A DNA stretch of 64,000 bases, taken from positions 1,937,001 to 2,001,000 of the forward strand of contig NZ_CP035107.1 in the NCBI RefSeq assembly GCF_004088395.1, in the 5' to 3' direction. Shown here one piece after another: positions 55,936 to 64,000 of this stretch (positions within the stretch are counted from its first letter, which is position 1; every line of letters starts with the position of its first letter). The notes under the pieces are model-generated. The model was given only the letters and a program-made list of their open reading frames with translations. It was not told the origin of the DNA and searched no databases. Both the position numbers and the translations under genes were made by a program. The stretch comes from Ornithobacterium rhinotracheale (GTDB taxonomy: Bacteria > Bacteroidota > Bacteroidia > Flavobacteriales > Weeksellaceae).

Positions 55936-55943
55936 TACATTTG
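55936..55943 (+). promoter_or_regulatory. -7 box of rsmA
   Basis: TACATTTG ends 7 bases before the rsmA ATG, so the mRNA is probably leaderless or nearly so. Confidence 0.5.
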
Positions 55944-55950
55944 CACCAGT

Positions 55951-56730
55951 ATGAATGTGAAAGCAAAAAAACATCTTGGGCAACATTTTTTAAATGATTT
56001 AAACATTGCAGAAAAAATTGTGGAGGCACTCACTTGGGAGGATTATAGCGAGGTGCTAGAAATTGGCCCAGGAATGGGCGTGCTTACGCAGTTTTTATTG
56101 CGTGAGCAGCGCCCTGTTTCAGTGGTGGAAATTGATGCGGAATCTGTGGCTTACCTTAATGAGAAGTACAATGGGGTTAAGCAGAATTTGCCCATTTTTT
56201 CAGAGGATTTTTTAAAAATGAATTTAAGCCAACATTTTCATAATCCGATTGCTGTAATAGGCAATTTTCCGTACAATATTTCTACGCAAATTATGTTTAA
56301 GGTGTTGGAGAATAAGGGATTAATACCGCAGGTGGTGGGTATGTTTCAGAAGGAGGTGGCGGAGCGCATCGCGGCACCGCACGGGAGCAAGGTTTATGGC
56401 ATACTCTCGGTGCTGGTGCAGGCATATTACCGTGCAGAATACCTCTTTACCGTAGATGAAAATGTGTTTACCCCCCCGCCAAAAGTGAAATCTGGCGTGA
56501 TTCGTCTCACGCGTTTTCGGGAGGAGATTGAGGGCGTGCCGTATGCTTTTTTTCTAAATTTGGTAAAGACAGCATTTAATCAAAGGAGAAAGAAATTGAG
56601 CAATGCGCTGAAATCTTTGAATCAAAATGAATTGCTTGCCTCCCTGAAATATAAAGACCTCCGTGCTGAGCAATTGAGCGTGGAGGACTTCATTGAGTTG
56701 GCTAAAATTTTATATTCCACGAGGGGCTGA
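55951..56730 (+). CDS. rsmA: 16S rRNA dimethyladenosine transferase
   Basis: KsgA: dimethylates two adjacent adenines at the 3' end of 16S rRNA. 259 residues: KKHLGQHFLND start, AdoMet motif EIGPGMGVLTQFLL, EIDAESVAYL, catalytic GNFPYNISTQIMFK (NFPY for the usual NLPY) and the C-terminal RKKLSNALKSL. Its end is 1 base from the end of the convergent AI-2E gene. Confidence 0.96.
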   Translation: MNVKAKKHLGQHFLNDLNIAEKIVEALTWEDYSEVLEIGPGMGVLTQFLLREQRPVSVVEIDAESVAYLNEKYNGVKQNLPIFSEDFLKMNLSQHFHNPIAVIGNFPYNISTQIMFKVLENKGLIPQVVGMFQKEVAERIAAPHGSKVYGILSVLVQAYYRAEYLFTVDENVFTPPPKVKSGVIRLTRFREEIEGVPYAFFLNLVKTAFNQRRKKLSNALKSLNQNELLASLKYKDLRAEQLSVEDFIELAKILYSTRG

Positions 56731-56731
56731 T

Positions 56732-57922
56732 TTAGCTTTTATCGCCGTTGTTCAAAGTTTTTCGGGTAAAGAAGTTTTTTAATTTAGTGAGCAATGAAAC
56801 GGGTTTAGGATTTTCCTCGTTTATATACTCTATTTCTAAATCTTTTAGCTCTAAATCTTCATTTTGAAATAGCTCCTCGCCTAGTATAAGCGAAAGGGGT
56901 TGCAGCCCTTTTACATGAGCAAAAATCTTATTGAGCATAGCCGTAAATGGGATTGAGAGCACCATACCCGCAATGCCCCAAAGTGAGCCGCCAATGACTA
57001 GTGTGATGAAGGCCGCCAGTGCGTTTACACTCGTGTTGCTCCCCACGATTTTAGGTGTAAGGTAGTTGCCTTCAATCATTTGAACTACAATGAAGCAGAT
57101 TAAAATTGCAAGCGCACTCGTGGAGCCTAGCGTAACAAGGGCATAAAGCACGGGCAAAGCGCCCCCGACATAGGTCCCGATGTAGGGAATCACAATTAGC
57201 AGCGCGGCTAAGCAGCCAAACATAATGGCGTAATCAATCCCGATGATGAGCATAAAAGTGGAATTAAGCACAGCCATAATCAGCATTACCGTCATTAGCC
57301 CTACGATATAGTCCTTGCCCACGCTCTGCATCTCGTAGATAATCGTGCGCACATCATCACGCTGATTTTTGTCAAAAAACATTAAAAAGCCTTTCACCAG
57401 TCCACGCCGATAAAGCAAAAGTAAAAATACATACACGGGAATTAAAGCAAAATTCGCTAGGAACGAAGTTGTTTGCAGTAGCGTAGAGCCTAAAATATTT
57501 CCGCCCGAATTTTGTAAAAATGATTGCACTTTAAGAATCACCCCCTCAGCATCAATTGGCGGCAAGAAAGGCAAATTCTCATTATACATATTAATCACCC
57601 TATCCAGCAAGGGAGAGAGTTCAGATTTGAAGTTTTCAAAATCCGAAATAATGCCCGCAATTTGTGAGGAAAAGAAATATGAAACCCCAAAGAATAAGAG
57701 AATTACAATTAAAAAAGCCACGCAAATGGATAAAACAGTACCCATACCCTTGCGCTCAAAAAAGCGAATCATAGGCACCAGAATGAATGCCATAAGTAGC
57801 GAGAAACAGAAGGGAATTAAAAAGCCTCGCCCTAGATATAAGCCCCAAAAAATCAGGATAAAACCCCCGAGAATGTAGAAAAAGTTTTGTGGCGAGAATT
57901 TTAAGGTAGTGAATTTTGCCAT
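56732..57922 (-). CDS. AI-2E family transporter (PerM-like permease)
   Basis: 396 residues, about eight membrane helices: two near the N-terminus (YILGGFILIFWGLYLGRGF, FCFSLLMAFILVPM), a soluble middle (about 85-145), and the rest towards the C-terminus with GNYLTPKIVGSNTSVNALAAF, a family hallmark. Acts in efflux of a small molecule; autoinducer export is not implied here. I moved the start to 57922 because the -7 box TATTTTTG at 57948-57941 lies downstream of the in-frame ATG at 57967. Confidence 0.9.
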   Translation of the reverse strand: MAKFTTLKFSPQNFFYILGGFILIFWGLYLGRGFLIPFCFSLLMAFILVPMIRFFERKGMGTVLSICVAFLIVILLFFGVSYFFSSQIAGIISDFENFKSELSPLLDRVINMYNENLPFLPPIDAEGVILKVQSFLQNSGGNILGSTLLQTTSFLANFALIPVYVFLLLLYRRGLVKGFLMFFDKNQRDDVRTIIYEMQSVGKDYIVGLMTVMLIMAVLNSTFMLIIGIDYAIMFGCLAALLIVIPYIGTYVGGALPVLYALVTLGSTSALAILICFIVVQMIEGNYLTPKIVGSNTSVNALAAFITLVIGGSLWGIAGMVLSIPFTAMLNKIFAHVKGLQPLSLILGEELFQNEDLELKDLEIEYINEENPKPVSLLTKLKNFFTRKTLNNGDKS

Positions 57923-57940
57923 AGCGTTTAAAATTTTTCG

Positions 57941-57948
57941 CAAAAATA
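57941..57948 (-). promoter_or_regulatory. -7 box of the AI-2E family gene
   Basis: Minus-strand TATTTTTG, 18 bases before the chosen ATG. Confidence 0.5.
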
Positions 57949-57992
57949 GAATTTTTCTAAGTCTCAAGCCTTATATTTTTGAATAATTTAAT

Positions 57993-58000
57993 TATTTTTG
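57993..58000 (+). promoter_or_regulatory. -7 box of the MarR gene
   Basis: TATTTTTG, 35 bases before the ATG at 58036. Confidence 0.45.
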
Positions 58001-58035
58001 TGCGAGACACTTAATTTTAGAAACGCAACCCCACT

Positions 58036-58512
58036 ATGGAAAATTTCATTGAAAAAGAAGACTTATACAACCTGCTGATTACCCGCACGCCCAATCTGAT
58101 GCTTAAGCTCCTTTTTGATAGATTGAAAAGGAAGAAAATCACCATTACCAAGGAGCAATTTTCGCTACTTGTGATTTTGTGGCAAAATGAGGGCTGCTCT
58201 CAGCAATTTCTAGCCGATGAAACTTTTAGAGACAAACCTGGCATCACCCGCTTAATTCACCACTTGGAAAAAGCAAAGATTGTGGAACGCCGCACCGATC
58301 CTTTTGATAGAAGATCGAATTTAATCTACCTCACCAACAAAGGTATCTTGCTAGAAAAAAAGGTGATGGACGAGGTGCGCGCCACGGTGGAAGATGCACT
58401 TGCTTCAATAGACCTAGAAGAGGCTAAAATATTTAAAAAGGTGTTTATAGAACTTCATCAGCACTTTTTAGCATCTTTGAAAGAAAGCAAAAATGAGGAA
58501 ACTGATGAATAA
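58036..58512 (+). CDS. MarR family transcriptional regulator
   Basis: 158 residues: winged HTH with QFSLLVILWQNEGCSQQFLADETF, recognition helix DKPGITRLIHHLEKAKIVERRTDPFDRRSNLIYLTNKG region (about 72-110) and dimer helices at both ends. The wing DRRSNLIYLT is diagnostic. No obvious partner on its own strand; the divergent AI-2E permease shares the promoter region and may be its target, which is inference. Confidence 0.93.
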   Translation: MENFIEKEDLYNLLITRTPNLMLKLLFDRLKRKKITITKEQFSLLVILWQNEGCSQQFLADETFRDKPGITRLIHHLEKAKIVERRTDPFDRRSNLIYLTNKGILLEKKVMDEVRATVEDALASIDLEEAKIFKKVFIELHQHFLASLKESKNEETDE

Positions 58513-58545
58513 AAATCTATATTTTGAGATATTTTTATAACAAAT

Positions 58546-58577
58546 AAAAATCCGCGTTATTTACGCGGATTTTTTTC
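58546..58577. terminator. Bidirectional terminator
   Basis: AAAAATCCGCGT pairs with ACGCGGATTTTT around the loop TATTT. It overlaps the stop codon of the small membrane protein on the minus strand. Confidence 0.85.
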
Positions 58578-58802
58578 TTTTTCTATGTTTTCTAAAAAGT
58601 TTTTAAGATCGTATTTCTTTAAATCTAGCTTATTTCTTCTCAAAATTAAGAACAACGGCATAGCAATAAAGAAAAGTGCAAGCGTGCCAAAACCATAAAA
58701 TTTATTTTTAAGCTCGGGGAACTCTCCCGATACTTCACAATACACGCCTGCTACAATTAGCCCAAGGGCTACAAAAAACATCAATGCAGTTATATACTTC
58801 AT
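58557..58802 (-). CDS. Small two-helix membrane protein, unknown
   Basis: 81 residues with two membrane helices (about 3-22 and 36-54) joined by a short loop, and a basic, charged tail LKKYDLKNFLENIEKEKNPRK. I do not recognise a family. It starts 13 bases after the LysE-type gene and reads as its operon partner; the hairpin that ends the operon overlaps its stop codon, a compact arrangement that supports it as a real gene. Confidence 0.75.
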   Translation of the reverse strand: MKYITALMFFVALGLIVAGVYCEVSGEFPELKNKFYGFGTLALFFIAMPLFLILRRNKLDLKKYDLKNFLENIEKEKNPRK

Positions 58803-58815
58803 TTTAATTTAAATT

Positions 58816-59475
58816 TTATTCATGAAAAGGCAATGCTGGCAATGCATCTTCTATCGGCTGAAATGAGATGAATCCTTTGAGTAAAATTATAAAACCAAAG
58901 ATGAATAATACTACGCCTATCCATTTTCGGATTTTGTACACCAGCGCATCTGTCAAGCGATCTTGGAATTTATGTGCTAAAAAGATTTTAGACAAATCTA
59001 TCGCCAAAAAGGTTAAAATTGCAATGGCTATAAATAGTGTAAAATTATAACCACCTGGGTACTTGATCGTAATCCAACCTGCTACTACAAACCAAAAGCT
59101 CACTACGCCGATGTTGAGGATATTCATCAAAAATCCATTGACAAAGGTTTTGAGATAATTCTTCCCGACGATTTTTGTGTTTTTGAGGTGTAATTTAGGT
59201 TTGGACAGATACATAATTCCTCCGTAAATCATGATGATGAATCCTCCAATCTTGTACAATGCAGGATGCTCCCCAATGTATTCTACGATGCCCCCCACTC
59301 CTGTATAAGCAAAGGCAATACAGAGCAAATCGGCAGACACGACTCCTGCGTCTAGTGCAATGGCAGAACGCCATCCTTTGGTAATACTTGTTTCAATCAA
59401 CAGGAAAAAGGCTGGACCGATGAGTACCAGGCTCAGCATAATTCCTAATAAAATTGCATAAACTACAAATTCCAA
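58816..59475 (-). CDS. LysE/RhtB family translocator
   Basis: Inner-membrane exporter, usually of amino acids. 219 residues, six hydrophobic helices, with GIMLSLVLIGPAFFLLIETSI near the N-terminus and GWRSAIALDAGVVSADLL, the conserved first-helix region of LysE. In Bacteroidota it is annotated only by family; substrate unknown. Upstream of the small two-helix protein, which begins 13 bases after it. Confidence 0.9.
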   Translation of the reverse strand: MEFVVYAILLGIMLSLVLIGPAFFLLIETSITKGWRSAIALDAGVVSADLLCIAFAYTGVGGIVEYIGEHPALYKIGGFIIMIYGGIMYLSKPKLHLKNTKIVGKNYLKTFVNGFLMNILNIGVVSFWFVVAGWITIKYPGGYNFTLFIAIAILTFLAIDLSKIFLAHKFQDRLTDALVYKIRKWIGVVLFIFGFIILLKGFISFQPIEDALPALPFHE

Positions 59476-59497
59476 TGTTCTTTTTTTAAATCAACTT

Positions 59498-60970
59498 CTA
59501 TTTCTGAAAGTCTGGCACATATAATTCTGTGCCAAACGGTTTTTCTGTGTTGGTATTTATTTTTAGGGTTTTAATCTCATAAGGTGCTATGGTAGATTTC
59601 ATTCTACTTGAGGTGCCAGAAATCAATTCAAGTGCTTTTGCCAAGGCAGGATCTTTTGACTCGTCTCCAAACTCTCCGAACGCCTCGGTATTTACTTTTG
59701 TATTTGGCACAAGTCCTTCGTAATAATCCTCTTTTTTAGCATTTTTGTATGCACCTAAAATTGGTTGCATTGCCCAATTGTGTTTTTTATTAATATTCTC
59801 AAATGAATTATCTGGAGAATCAAACAAACTTACAGAGAACACAAATTTGCCATAGGTAGTTTCGCCAATTGTGTGCACATCTATATAAGGCTTTAAACAA
59901 GTAATGGTAAGTTCGCTCGCAGAAGCCGTTGCATGAGAGGTTAAAATATAGATTTTCTTTAAATTCAAAGTGTTTACACTCTCCTCTCCTATCTTTTTAT
60001 TCACGCCATTTTGGTATGCAAAAAGATTGATTTTACTCGGCAAATTAACCGATTCATTCAGCTCTTTATTTTTTTGATTAAAAGTAAAGTTGATATAATT
60101 CTCTCCAAATCTACCGCTAATCATCGCTCCCAGAGCTTCTGCTGCACGGGTACTTCCGCCTCCATTGTAGCGAAGATCTAAGATTAAATCTTGTACGCCA
60201 TCTTGCTTCATTTGGGCAAACTTTTGATTTAATTCGCCGTTGTAGGCATCAATGAATCCGTTGTAGACTAAATAGCCAATTTTATGCCCATTTAAATTAA
60301 AATTTTTGTAAAAGGCTACTGGATTTTCTGTAACCTCAACCGTTTGGATATCGATATTGATTTTTTCTTCTCCTAAAACAAATCCGTTTTCGGTAAGTTT
60401 TGAATTTCGTGCAAGTGTTGCGGTGAAATGATCGGCAAAAAGACCTCTATAGTTATTTTTGTTCATGGTTTGCCCATTGATTTTATAAATCACATCTCCA
60501 CGCTTCACCCCAGCTTTTGCCGCCGGAGAATCTGGCACTACATAGTTCACAAAACCTACAACATCACCGCCCACAAGTGCGAGTTGCAGATGCATTCCAC
60601 TTTCCTTTGAAATTCCGTTTAGGTCGTTCAACAATTTGTGATAATCATCTACAATCCAAGAAAAACGATCTACTTTTCCATATTGATAAAGCAGGCTATA
60701 AAAGAATTCATTCGGCTTCTGGCTTTGTAACAAGGTGTGCAGCAGGGTTTCGTTTTTCGAGTATTCGTCGCTTAAATTTGGAACATCTTCTTGCCAATAA
60801 TATAAAGCATTTAATCTCGACCAAATAAATGCATTGATTTCTACATCTAGTTTATAATCATTATTTCCAATTTTGTTACTATCAAATTTACCATTTCCAT
60901 CATCATTGCTGTTGCATGAGAAAAAAACTAGCATAAGCAATAACAGCCAAAAAGATTTTTTAGTATTCAT
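59498..60970 (-). CDS. S41 family C-terminal-processing-type protease, lipoprotein
   Basis: 490 residues: lipoprotein signal ending VFFSC (Cys19), an N-terminal helical domain (INAFIWSRLNALYYWQ), a PDZ domain (DSPAAKAGVKRGDVIYKING, about 150-180), and the protease domain with DLILDLRYNGGGSTRAAEAL, catalytic Ser in SHATASASELTI and Lys in ETTYGKFV. Active in the periplasm or at the outer membrane. It is one of the larger Bacteroidota S41 lipoproteins; the substrate is unknown. Confidence 0.93.
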   Translation of the reverse strand: MNTKKSFWLLLLMLVFFSCNSNDDGNGKFDSNKIGNNDYKLDVEINAFIWSRLNALYYWQEDVPNLSDEYSKNETLLHTLLQSQKPNEFFYSLLYQYGKVDRFSWIVDDYHKLLNDLNGISKESGMHLQLALVGGDVVGFVNYVVPDSPAAKAGVKRGDVIYKINGQTMNKNNYRGLFADHFTATLARNSKLTENGFVLGEEKINIDIQTVEVTENPVAFYKNFNLNGHKIGYLVYNGFIDAYNGELNQKFAQMKQDGVQDLILDLRYNGGGSTRAAEALGAMISGRFGENYINFTFNQKNKELNESVNLPSKINLFAYQNGVNKKIGEESVNTLNLKKIYILTSHATASASELTITCLKPYIDVHTIGETTYGKFVFSVSLFDSPDNSFENINKKHNWAMQPILGAYKNAKKEDYYEGLVPNTKVNTEAFGEFGDESKDPALAKALELISGTSSRMKSTIAPYEIKTLKINTNTEKPFGTELYVPDFQK

Positions 60971-60978
60971 ATTTTCCT

Positions 60979-60986
60979 TAGTTTTG
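60979..60986 (+). promoter_or_regulatory. -7 box of the small lipoprotein gene
   Basis: TAGTTTTG, 19 bases before the ATG at 61006. Confidence 0.5.
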
Positions 60987-61005
60987 TTTAAAAGTTTTTA
61001 AATAT

Positions 61006-61401
61006 ATGAAAAAAAATAAATTCCCACATATTTTAGGGGCGTTATTCTTTGCCATTCTATTAATTAGTTGCAAAAATACGGTAAATTCTCAAGACATAAA
61101 TATGCCTTTAGTCATAAATCCAGAATATAGTATCTATGACATGCGTGGCGAGCGAGGTTACGAGGTTTCATTTACGCTTAAACAAAAATCTCCACGGCCT
61201 ATAGCAATTGTCTTAAATAAAATTAAACAAAATCTTTCTAGCAACGATTATCAAGGCAAGAGCTATCATTTCAATGTCATTACTCAAACAAAAATCAAAG
61301 ATTATAAAATAGAGGTTTACAACAGCACACCAAACGGGCTTATCTATAAAGATAAAGACACCTATTATCTGCAACCTATATTCTTTAATTTAAAAAATTA
61401 A
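61006..61401 (+). CDS. Small putative lipoprotein, unknown function
   Basis: 131 residues, lipoprotein signal MKKNKFPHILGALFFAILLISC (Cys22), then a beta-rich domain of about 100 residues with SFTLKQKSPRPIAIVLNKIKQNL and YYLQPIFFNL. I do not recognise the family. It is AT-rich like its surroundings, has its own -7 box, and is divergent from the S41 protease; sharing that promoter region could mean joint control. Confidence 0.8.
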   Translation: MKKNKFPHILGALFFAILLISCKNTVNSQDINMPLVINPEYSIYDMRGERGYEVSFTLKQKSPRPIAIVLNKIKQNLSSNDYQGKSYHFNVITQTKIKDYKIEVYNSTPNGLIYKDKDTYYLQPIFFNLKN

Positions 61402-61549
61402 TTGCTTGATTAAGTTTACAAACAACTAGTAAAAAATCAATATTTTAAGCATTTTTTGAAAGCATTTGGGCTAAAGAATTAAGAGCTTTTTATACCAAAA
61501 AAAGAATAAAAACTCCTATATTCGCCCATTGAAAAAATAATTTTTAGCG

Positions 61550-62641
61550 ATGAACAATCAAAAAAAATGGACTACAGAAGAAATTCTAGCCATCTACAAT
61601 AAACCCTTTATGGAACTGGTGTATGAGGCTGCTAGTGTGCACCGCCAGCATCACGACCCAAACAAAGTACAAGTAAGCTCACTCATTTCTATCAAAACGG
61701 GTGGCTGCTCAGAAGATTGTGGCTACTGCCCACAGGCAGCTCGCTACCACACCGATATTGAGGGGAATGAGCTGATGAGTGTGAGCCAAGTGAAGGCGCA
61801 GGCGTTGCGCGCAAAGGCATCGGGCTCGTCTAGGGTGTGCTTGGGCGCTGCGTGGCGCAATGTAAAAGACGGCGAAGATTTTGAAAAAGTGCTCCAAATG
61901 GTGCGCGAGATTACCAATCTGGATATGGAGGTGTGCTGTACCCTTGGAATGCTCACCGAAACGCAGGCTAAACGCCTCGAAGAGGCAGGGCTTTATGCTT
62001 ATAATCATAATATAGATACCTCGGAGGATTATTATAAAGAAGTGATTTCTACGCGTGCCTTTGAAGACCGCTTGGAGACTATCTCTAATGTGCGCAAAAC
62101 CTCTATTACGCTATGCTCGGGGGGCATCATCGGAATGGGAGAAAAGTTAGAAGACCGTGCAGGAATGCTTAAAGTTTTGGCAAACATGTACCCTCAACCA
62201 GAAAGCTTACCCATCAACGCTCTAGTACCCGTAGAAGGTACGCCTATGGAGGAGCAAGAGCCAGTATCTATCTTTGAAATGGTGCGAATGATTGCCACAG
62301 CGCGCATCGTGATCCCAACCACGCAAGTTAGGCTCTCGGCAGGGCGCACGCAGATGACTAAGGAGGGGCAGACTCTCTGCTTCCTTGCAGGAGCAAACTC
62401 CATCTTTGCAGGAGATAAGCTGCTTACTACGCCAAACCCTGATATTAACGAAGATATGAAGCTCTTTAATGAATTAAGCATTCAACCACAAGCTCCTTTT
62501 GAAAAACATGCCAAAAGAGAACCAAAAGAACATCTAACACCTCCCAAAGGCGAAAACCCTAAATGGACTCGCCCTGGGCACAGCATCGAAAGAAATATTA
62601 AAGCCGCACAAGTGGCCAAAGAAATTAGAAAAAATAATTAA
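61550..62641 (+). CDS. bioB: Biotin synthase
   Basis: Radical-SAM enzyme inserting sulfur into dethiobiotin. 363 residues: the SAM cluster GGCSEDCGYCPQ (CxxxCxxC), the second cluster Cys in CLGAAWR and EVCCTLGMLT, NHNIDTSEDYY, and CSGGIIGMGE. The Arg residue of the [2Fe-2S] site in RLSAGRTQM is present. A C-terminal tail of about 40 charged residues is longer than in E. coli. No other bio gene nearby. The codon pattern shifts to GC-richer usage in the middle. Confidence 0.96.
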   Translation: MNNQKKWTTEEILAIYNKPFMELVYEAASVHRQHHDPNKVQVSSLISIKTGGCSEDCGYCPQAARYHTDIEGNELMSVSQVKAQALRAKASGSSRVCLGAAWRNVKDGEDFEKVLQMVREITNLDMEVCCTLGMLTETQAKRLEEAGLYAYNHNIDTSEDYYKEVISTRAFEDRLETISNVRKTSITLCSGGIIGMGEKLEDRAGMLKVLANMYPQPESLPINALVPVEGTPMEEQEPVSIFEMVRMIATARIVIPTTQVRLSAGRTQMTKEGQTLCFLAGANSIFAGDKLLTTPNPDINEDMKLFNELSIQPQAPFEKHAKREPKEHLTPPKGENPKWTRPGHSIERNIKAAQVAKEIRKNN

Positions 62642-62655
62642 ATCTCTTTACTCAT

Positions 62656-63093
62656 ATGAAAAACATTAAAGCACTCGGTGCCCTATGCATTCTCCTGCTA
62701 GGCATCACCACTCACGCGCAAACAGCCTACTCAGGCGCAGGCGACTTAAAAGCCCAAGCGGGCGTTGCTCTTTTTGGCTACGGAAATGGGCTCACCGGCA
62801 CGGTAGACTATGGCTTAACCGACCTCTTCTCTGTGGGGGCGGGCGTTGAGCTTTACTTTGGCTCAAATGATAATAGCAATTTCTACCTCTCAGGGCGTGC
62901 CAATCTGCATTTAGGCGAAACTTTAAATATGCCCTCCAATATGGATTTGTACCCAGGGCTTGATTTAGGCGTAAATGGCAACGGCCTCGGGCTCGGGGGG
63001 CACTTGGGCTACCGCTATTTCTTTACCGAAAAAGTGGGGGCTTTTGCTGAAATTGGCTCGCGAGGGAGCTTAGGAGTTACTATAAATTTATAG
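62656..63093 (+). CDS. DUF6646 family outer-membrane beta-barrel protein
   Basis: 145 residues: signal peptide MKNIKALGALCILLLGITTHA, then a Gly-rich set of amphipathic strands (GDLKAQAGVALFGYGNGLTG, DLFSVGAGVELYFG, LGLGGHLGYRYFF) ending SLGVTINL. It fits the small Bacteroidota DUF6646 family; function unknown. Fifteen bases after bioB and 4 bases before the flavoprotein gene, so co-transcribed by position. Confidence 0.85.
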   Translation: MKNIKALGALCILLLGITTHAQTAYSGAGDLKAQAGVALFGYGNGLTGTVDYGLTDLFSVGAGVELYFGSNDNSNFYLSGRANLHLGETLNMPSNMDLYPGLDLGVNGNGLGLGGHLGYRYFFTEKVGAFAEIGSRGSLGVTINL

Positions 63094-63097
63094 CATT

Positions 63098-64000
63098 TTG
63101 AAAGAAATCGCCATTATAGGAGGAGGTGCCGCGGGCTTCTTTTTGGGGGCCAACTTGGCACCTTCTTTTCGTGTACACCTTTTTGAAAAAGCTGCTGCGC
63201 CAATGCAAAAGGTGCGCATCTCGGGCGGTGGGCGGTGCAACCTTACACACGCCTGTTTTGACCCTATGACGCTAGTCGATTTTTACCCGCGCGGCCACCG
63301 AGAGCTCATCAGCGTTTTTGGTAAATTTCAGCCAGCTGATACAATGGGCTGGTTTGAGGAGCGTGGTGTTCCGCTGAAGATTCAAGACGATATGCGCGTG
63401 TTCCCCGCTTCAGACAATTCTATGGACATCGTGGAAACTTTAATCAAGGAAAACCAAAAAAGAGATACCCAAATTCATTTAAGCGAAGGGGTGAAAGCGA
63501 TAGCCGTTTTGCCTCAGGGCGGTTTTAAAATCACCACAAGCCTAGGGGAATATCGATTTGACCAAGTGGCCATCACCACAGGAAGCAGTCCGCATATGTG
63601 GCAAATCATTGAGAAGCTCGGGCATAGCATTGTGCAACCCGTGCCCTCGCTCTTTACCTTTAAGTGCAATGCCCCCCTATTACAAGGCTTGCAAGGCACG
63701 AGCTTTAAAAATGCTGAATTAAGCATTAAAGACACCCCGCTCAATAGTCAAGGCGATTTACTCATTACGCACTGGGGGTTGAGTGGACCAGCTGTTTTGG
63801 TGCTTTCGGCGTGGGGTGCACGAATTTTAAACCAAAAAAATTATAAATTCCAATTAATGGTGAATTTTATAGGTGAAAGCGAGGAAGATTGCAAATCTAC
63901 TTTAAAAGCCTTTAAATCCGAAAATAGCAAAAATGCCATTGGGAAAATTCATCCTTATGAAATCACCAAACGCTTTTGGCATCAATTATTGGAGGTATGC
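63098..64000 (+). CDS. BaiN/HI0933-family FAD-dependent oxidoreductase (partial, runs off the window)
   Basis: 301 codons visible, starting at TTG because no ATG lies in frame between the DUF6646 stop and the dinucleotide motif; an ATT at 63095 is the only other candidate. Residues 1-14 contain KEIAIIGGGAAGFFLG, the FAD-binding GxGxxG. VRISGGGRCNLTH (about 41-53) is the family signature, followed by QDDMRVFPASDNSMDIV and a GLSGPAVLVLSAW block. Substrate unknown. The reading frame is open to the end of the window. Confidence 0.9.
   Translation, partial: MKEIAIIGGGAAGFFLGANLAPSFRVHLFEKAAAPMQKVRISGGGRCNLTHACFDPMTLVDFYPRGHRELISVFGKFQPADTMGWFEERGVPLKIQDDMRVFPASDNSMDIVETLIKENQKRDTQIHLSEGVKAIAVLPQGGFKITTSLGEYRFDQVAITTGSSPHMWQIIEKLGHSIVQPVPSLFTFKCNAPLLQGLQGTSFKNAELSIKDTPLNSQGDLLITHWGLSGPAVLVLSAWGARILNQKNYKFQLMVNFIGESEEDCKSTLKAFKSENSKNAIGKIHPYEITKRFWHQLLEVC

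Noticed and set aside
57923-57967. Longer N-terminus of the AI-2E protein
   Set aside because: The -7 box at 57948-57941 lies inside that extension, so it would not be transcribed from that promoter.

Overview
The window reads as the chromosome of a low-GC Bacteroidota of the Flavobacteriia/Weeksellaceae type. Support: SusC/SusD and DUF2480, DUF3810, DUF4230 and DUF6646 family genes, an S46 dipeptidyl peptidase, 2-oxoglutarate dehydrogenase E1/E2, an acpP-fabF-rnc-(IPExxxVDY-like)-pyk block, and many TAnnTTTG -7 promoter boxes (some with TTTG or TTG about 19-22 bases upstream) instead of sigma70 boxes, mostly with weak Shine-Dalgarno sequences. An Ornithobacterium-like bird-associated organism is my guess for the genus, not something the window proves.

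Layout. 1-3.5 kb: dnaJ (cut by the edge), grpE, a periplasmic DPP7-like peptidase, tRNA-Leu(CAA). 3.6-10.6 kb: a type I restriction-modification island read leftwards as hsdM-hsdS-prrC-hsdR; the third gene is a full-length relative of the PrrC anticodon nuclease in the same slot as in the E. coli prr locus, and hsdS carries three perfect 12-bp units in its central spacer helix. 10.9-20 kb: nucleoside phosphorylase, DUF2752, alaS, LytM/M23 peptidase, MerR regulator, DUF3810, panB, RluA-type synthase, EamA transporter, with a 22-bp tandem array at 16.3 kb and a 23-bp array at 20.4 kb. 20.6-25.8 kb: an orphan susD with a susC broken by one nonsense codon and three single-base frameshifts. 26-34 kb: DUF2480, pckA, the acpP-fabF-rnc-pyk block, and a divergent HxlR/NAD(P)-binding pair. 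34-42 kb: TlpA-like protein, sucB-sucA, beta-barrel protein, clpX. 42-48 kb: TetR-TolC-HlyD-ABC2-ABC2 efflux operon with a palindrome at the tetR promoter, then a TlpA-like lipoprotein and DUF4230. 48.8-53.5 kb: hemA-hemC-hemD-hemE-fabI. 53.5-64 kb: comEC, initiator tRNA-Met, rsmA, AI-2E-type permease, MarR, LysE, S41 protease, bioB, DUF6646 and the start of a BaiN/HI0933-type flavoprotein.

How the genes work together. Most of the window is housekeeping: protein folding, translation, tetrapyrrole and fatty-acid synthesis, central carbon metabolism. The accessory content is the restriction/anticodon-nuclease island, the decayed Sus pair with its repeat array, and the efflux operon. The restriction island is the strongest biological story: a DNA-restriction complex carrying a tRNA-cleaving toxin as back-up against phage that disable restriction, with a built-in length-variable element in the specificity subunit. 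Coding evidence comes from reading the translations; family names rest on remembered motifs and were not checked by database search.
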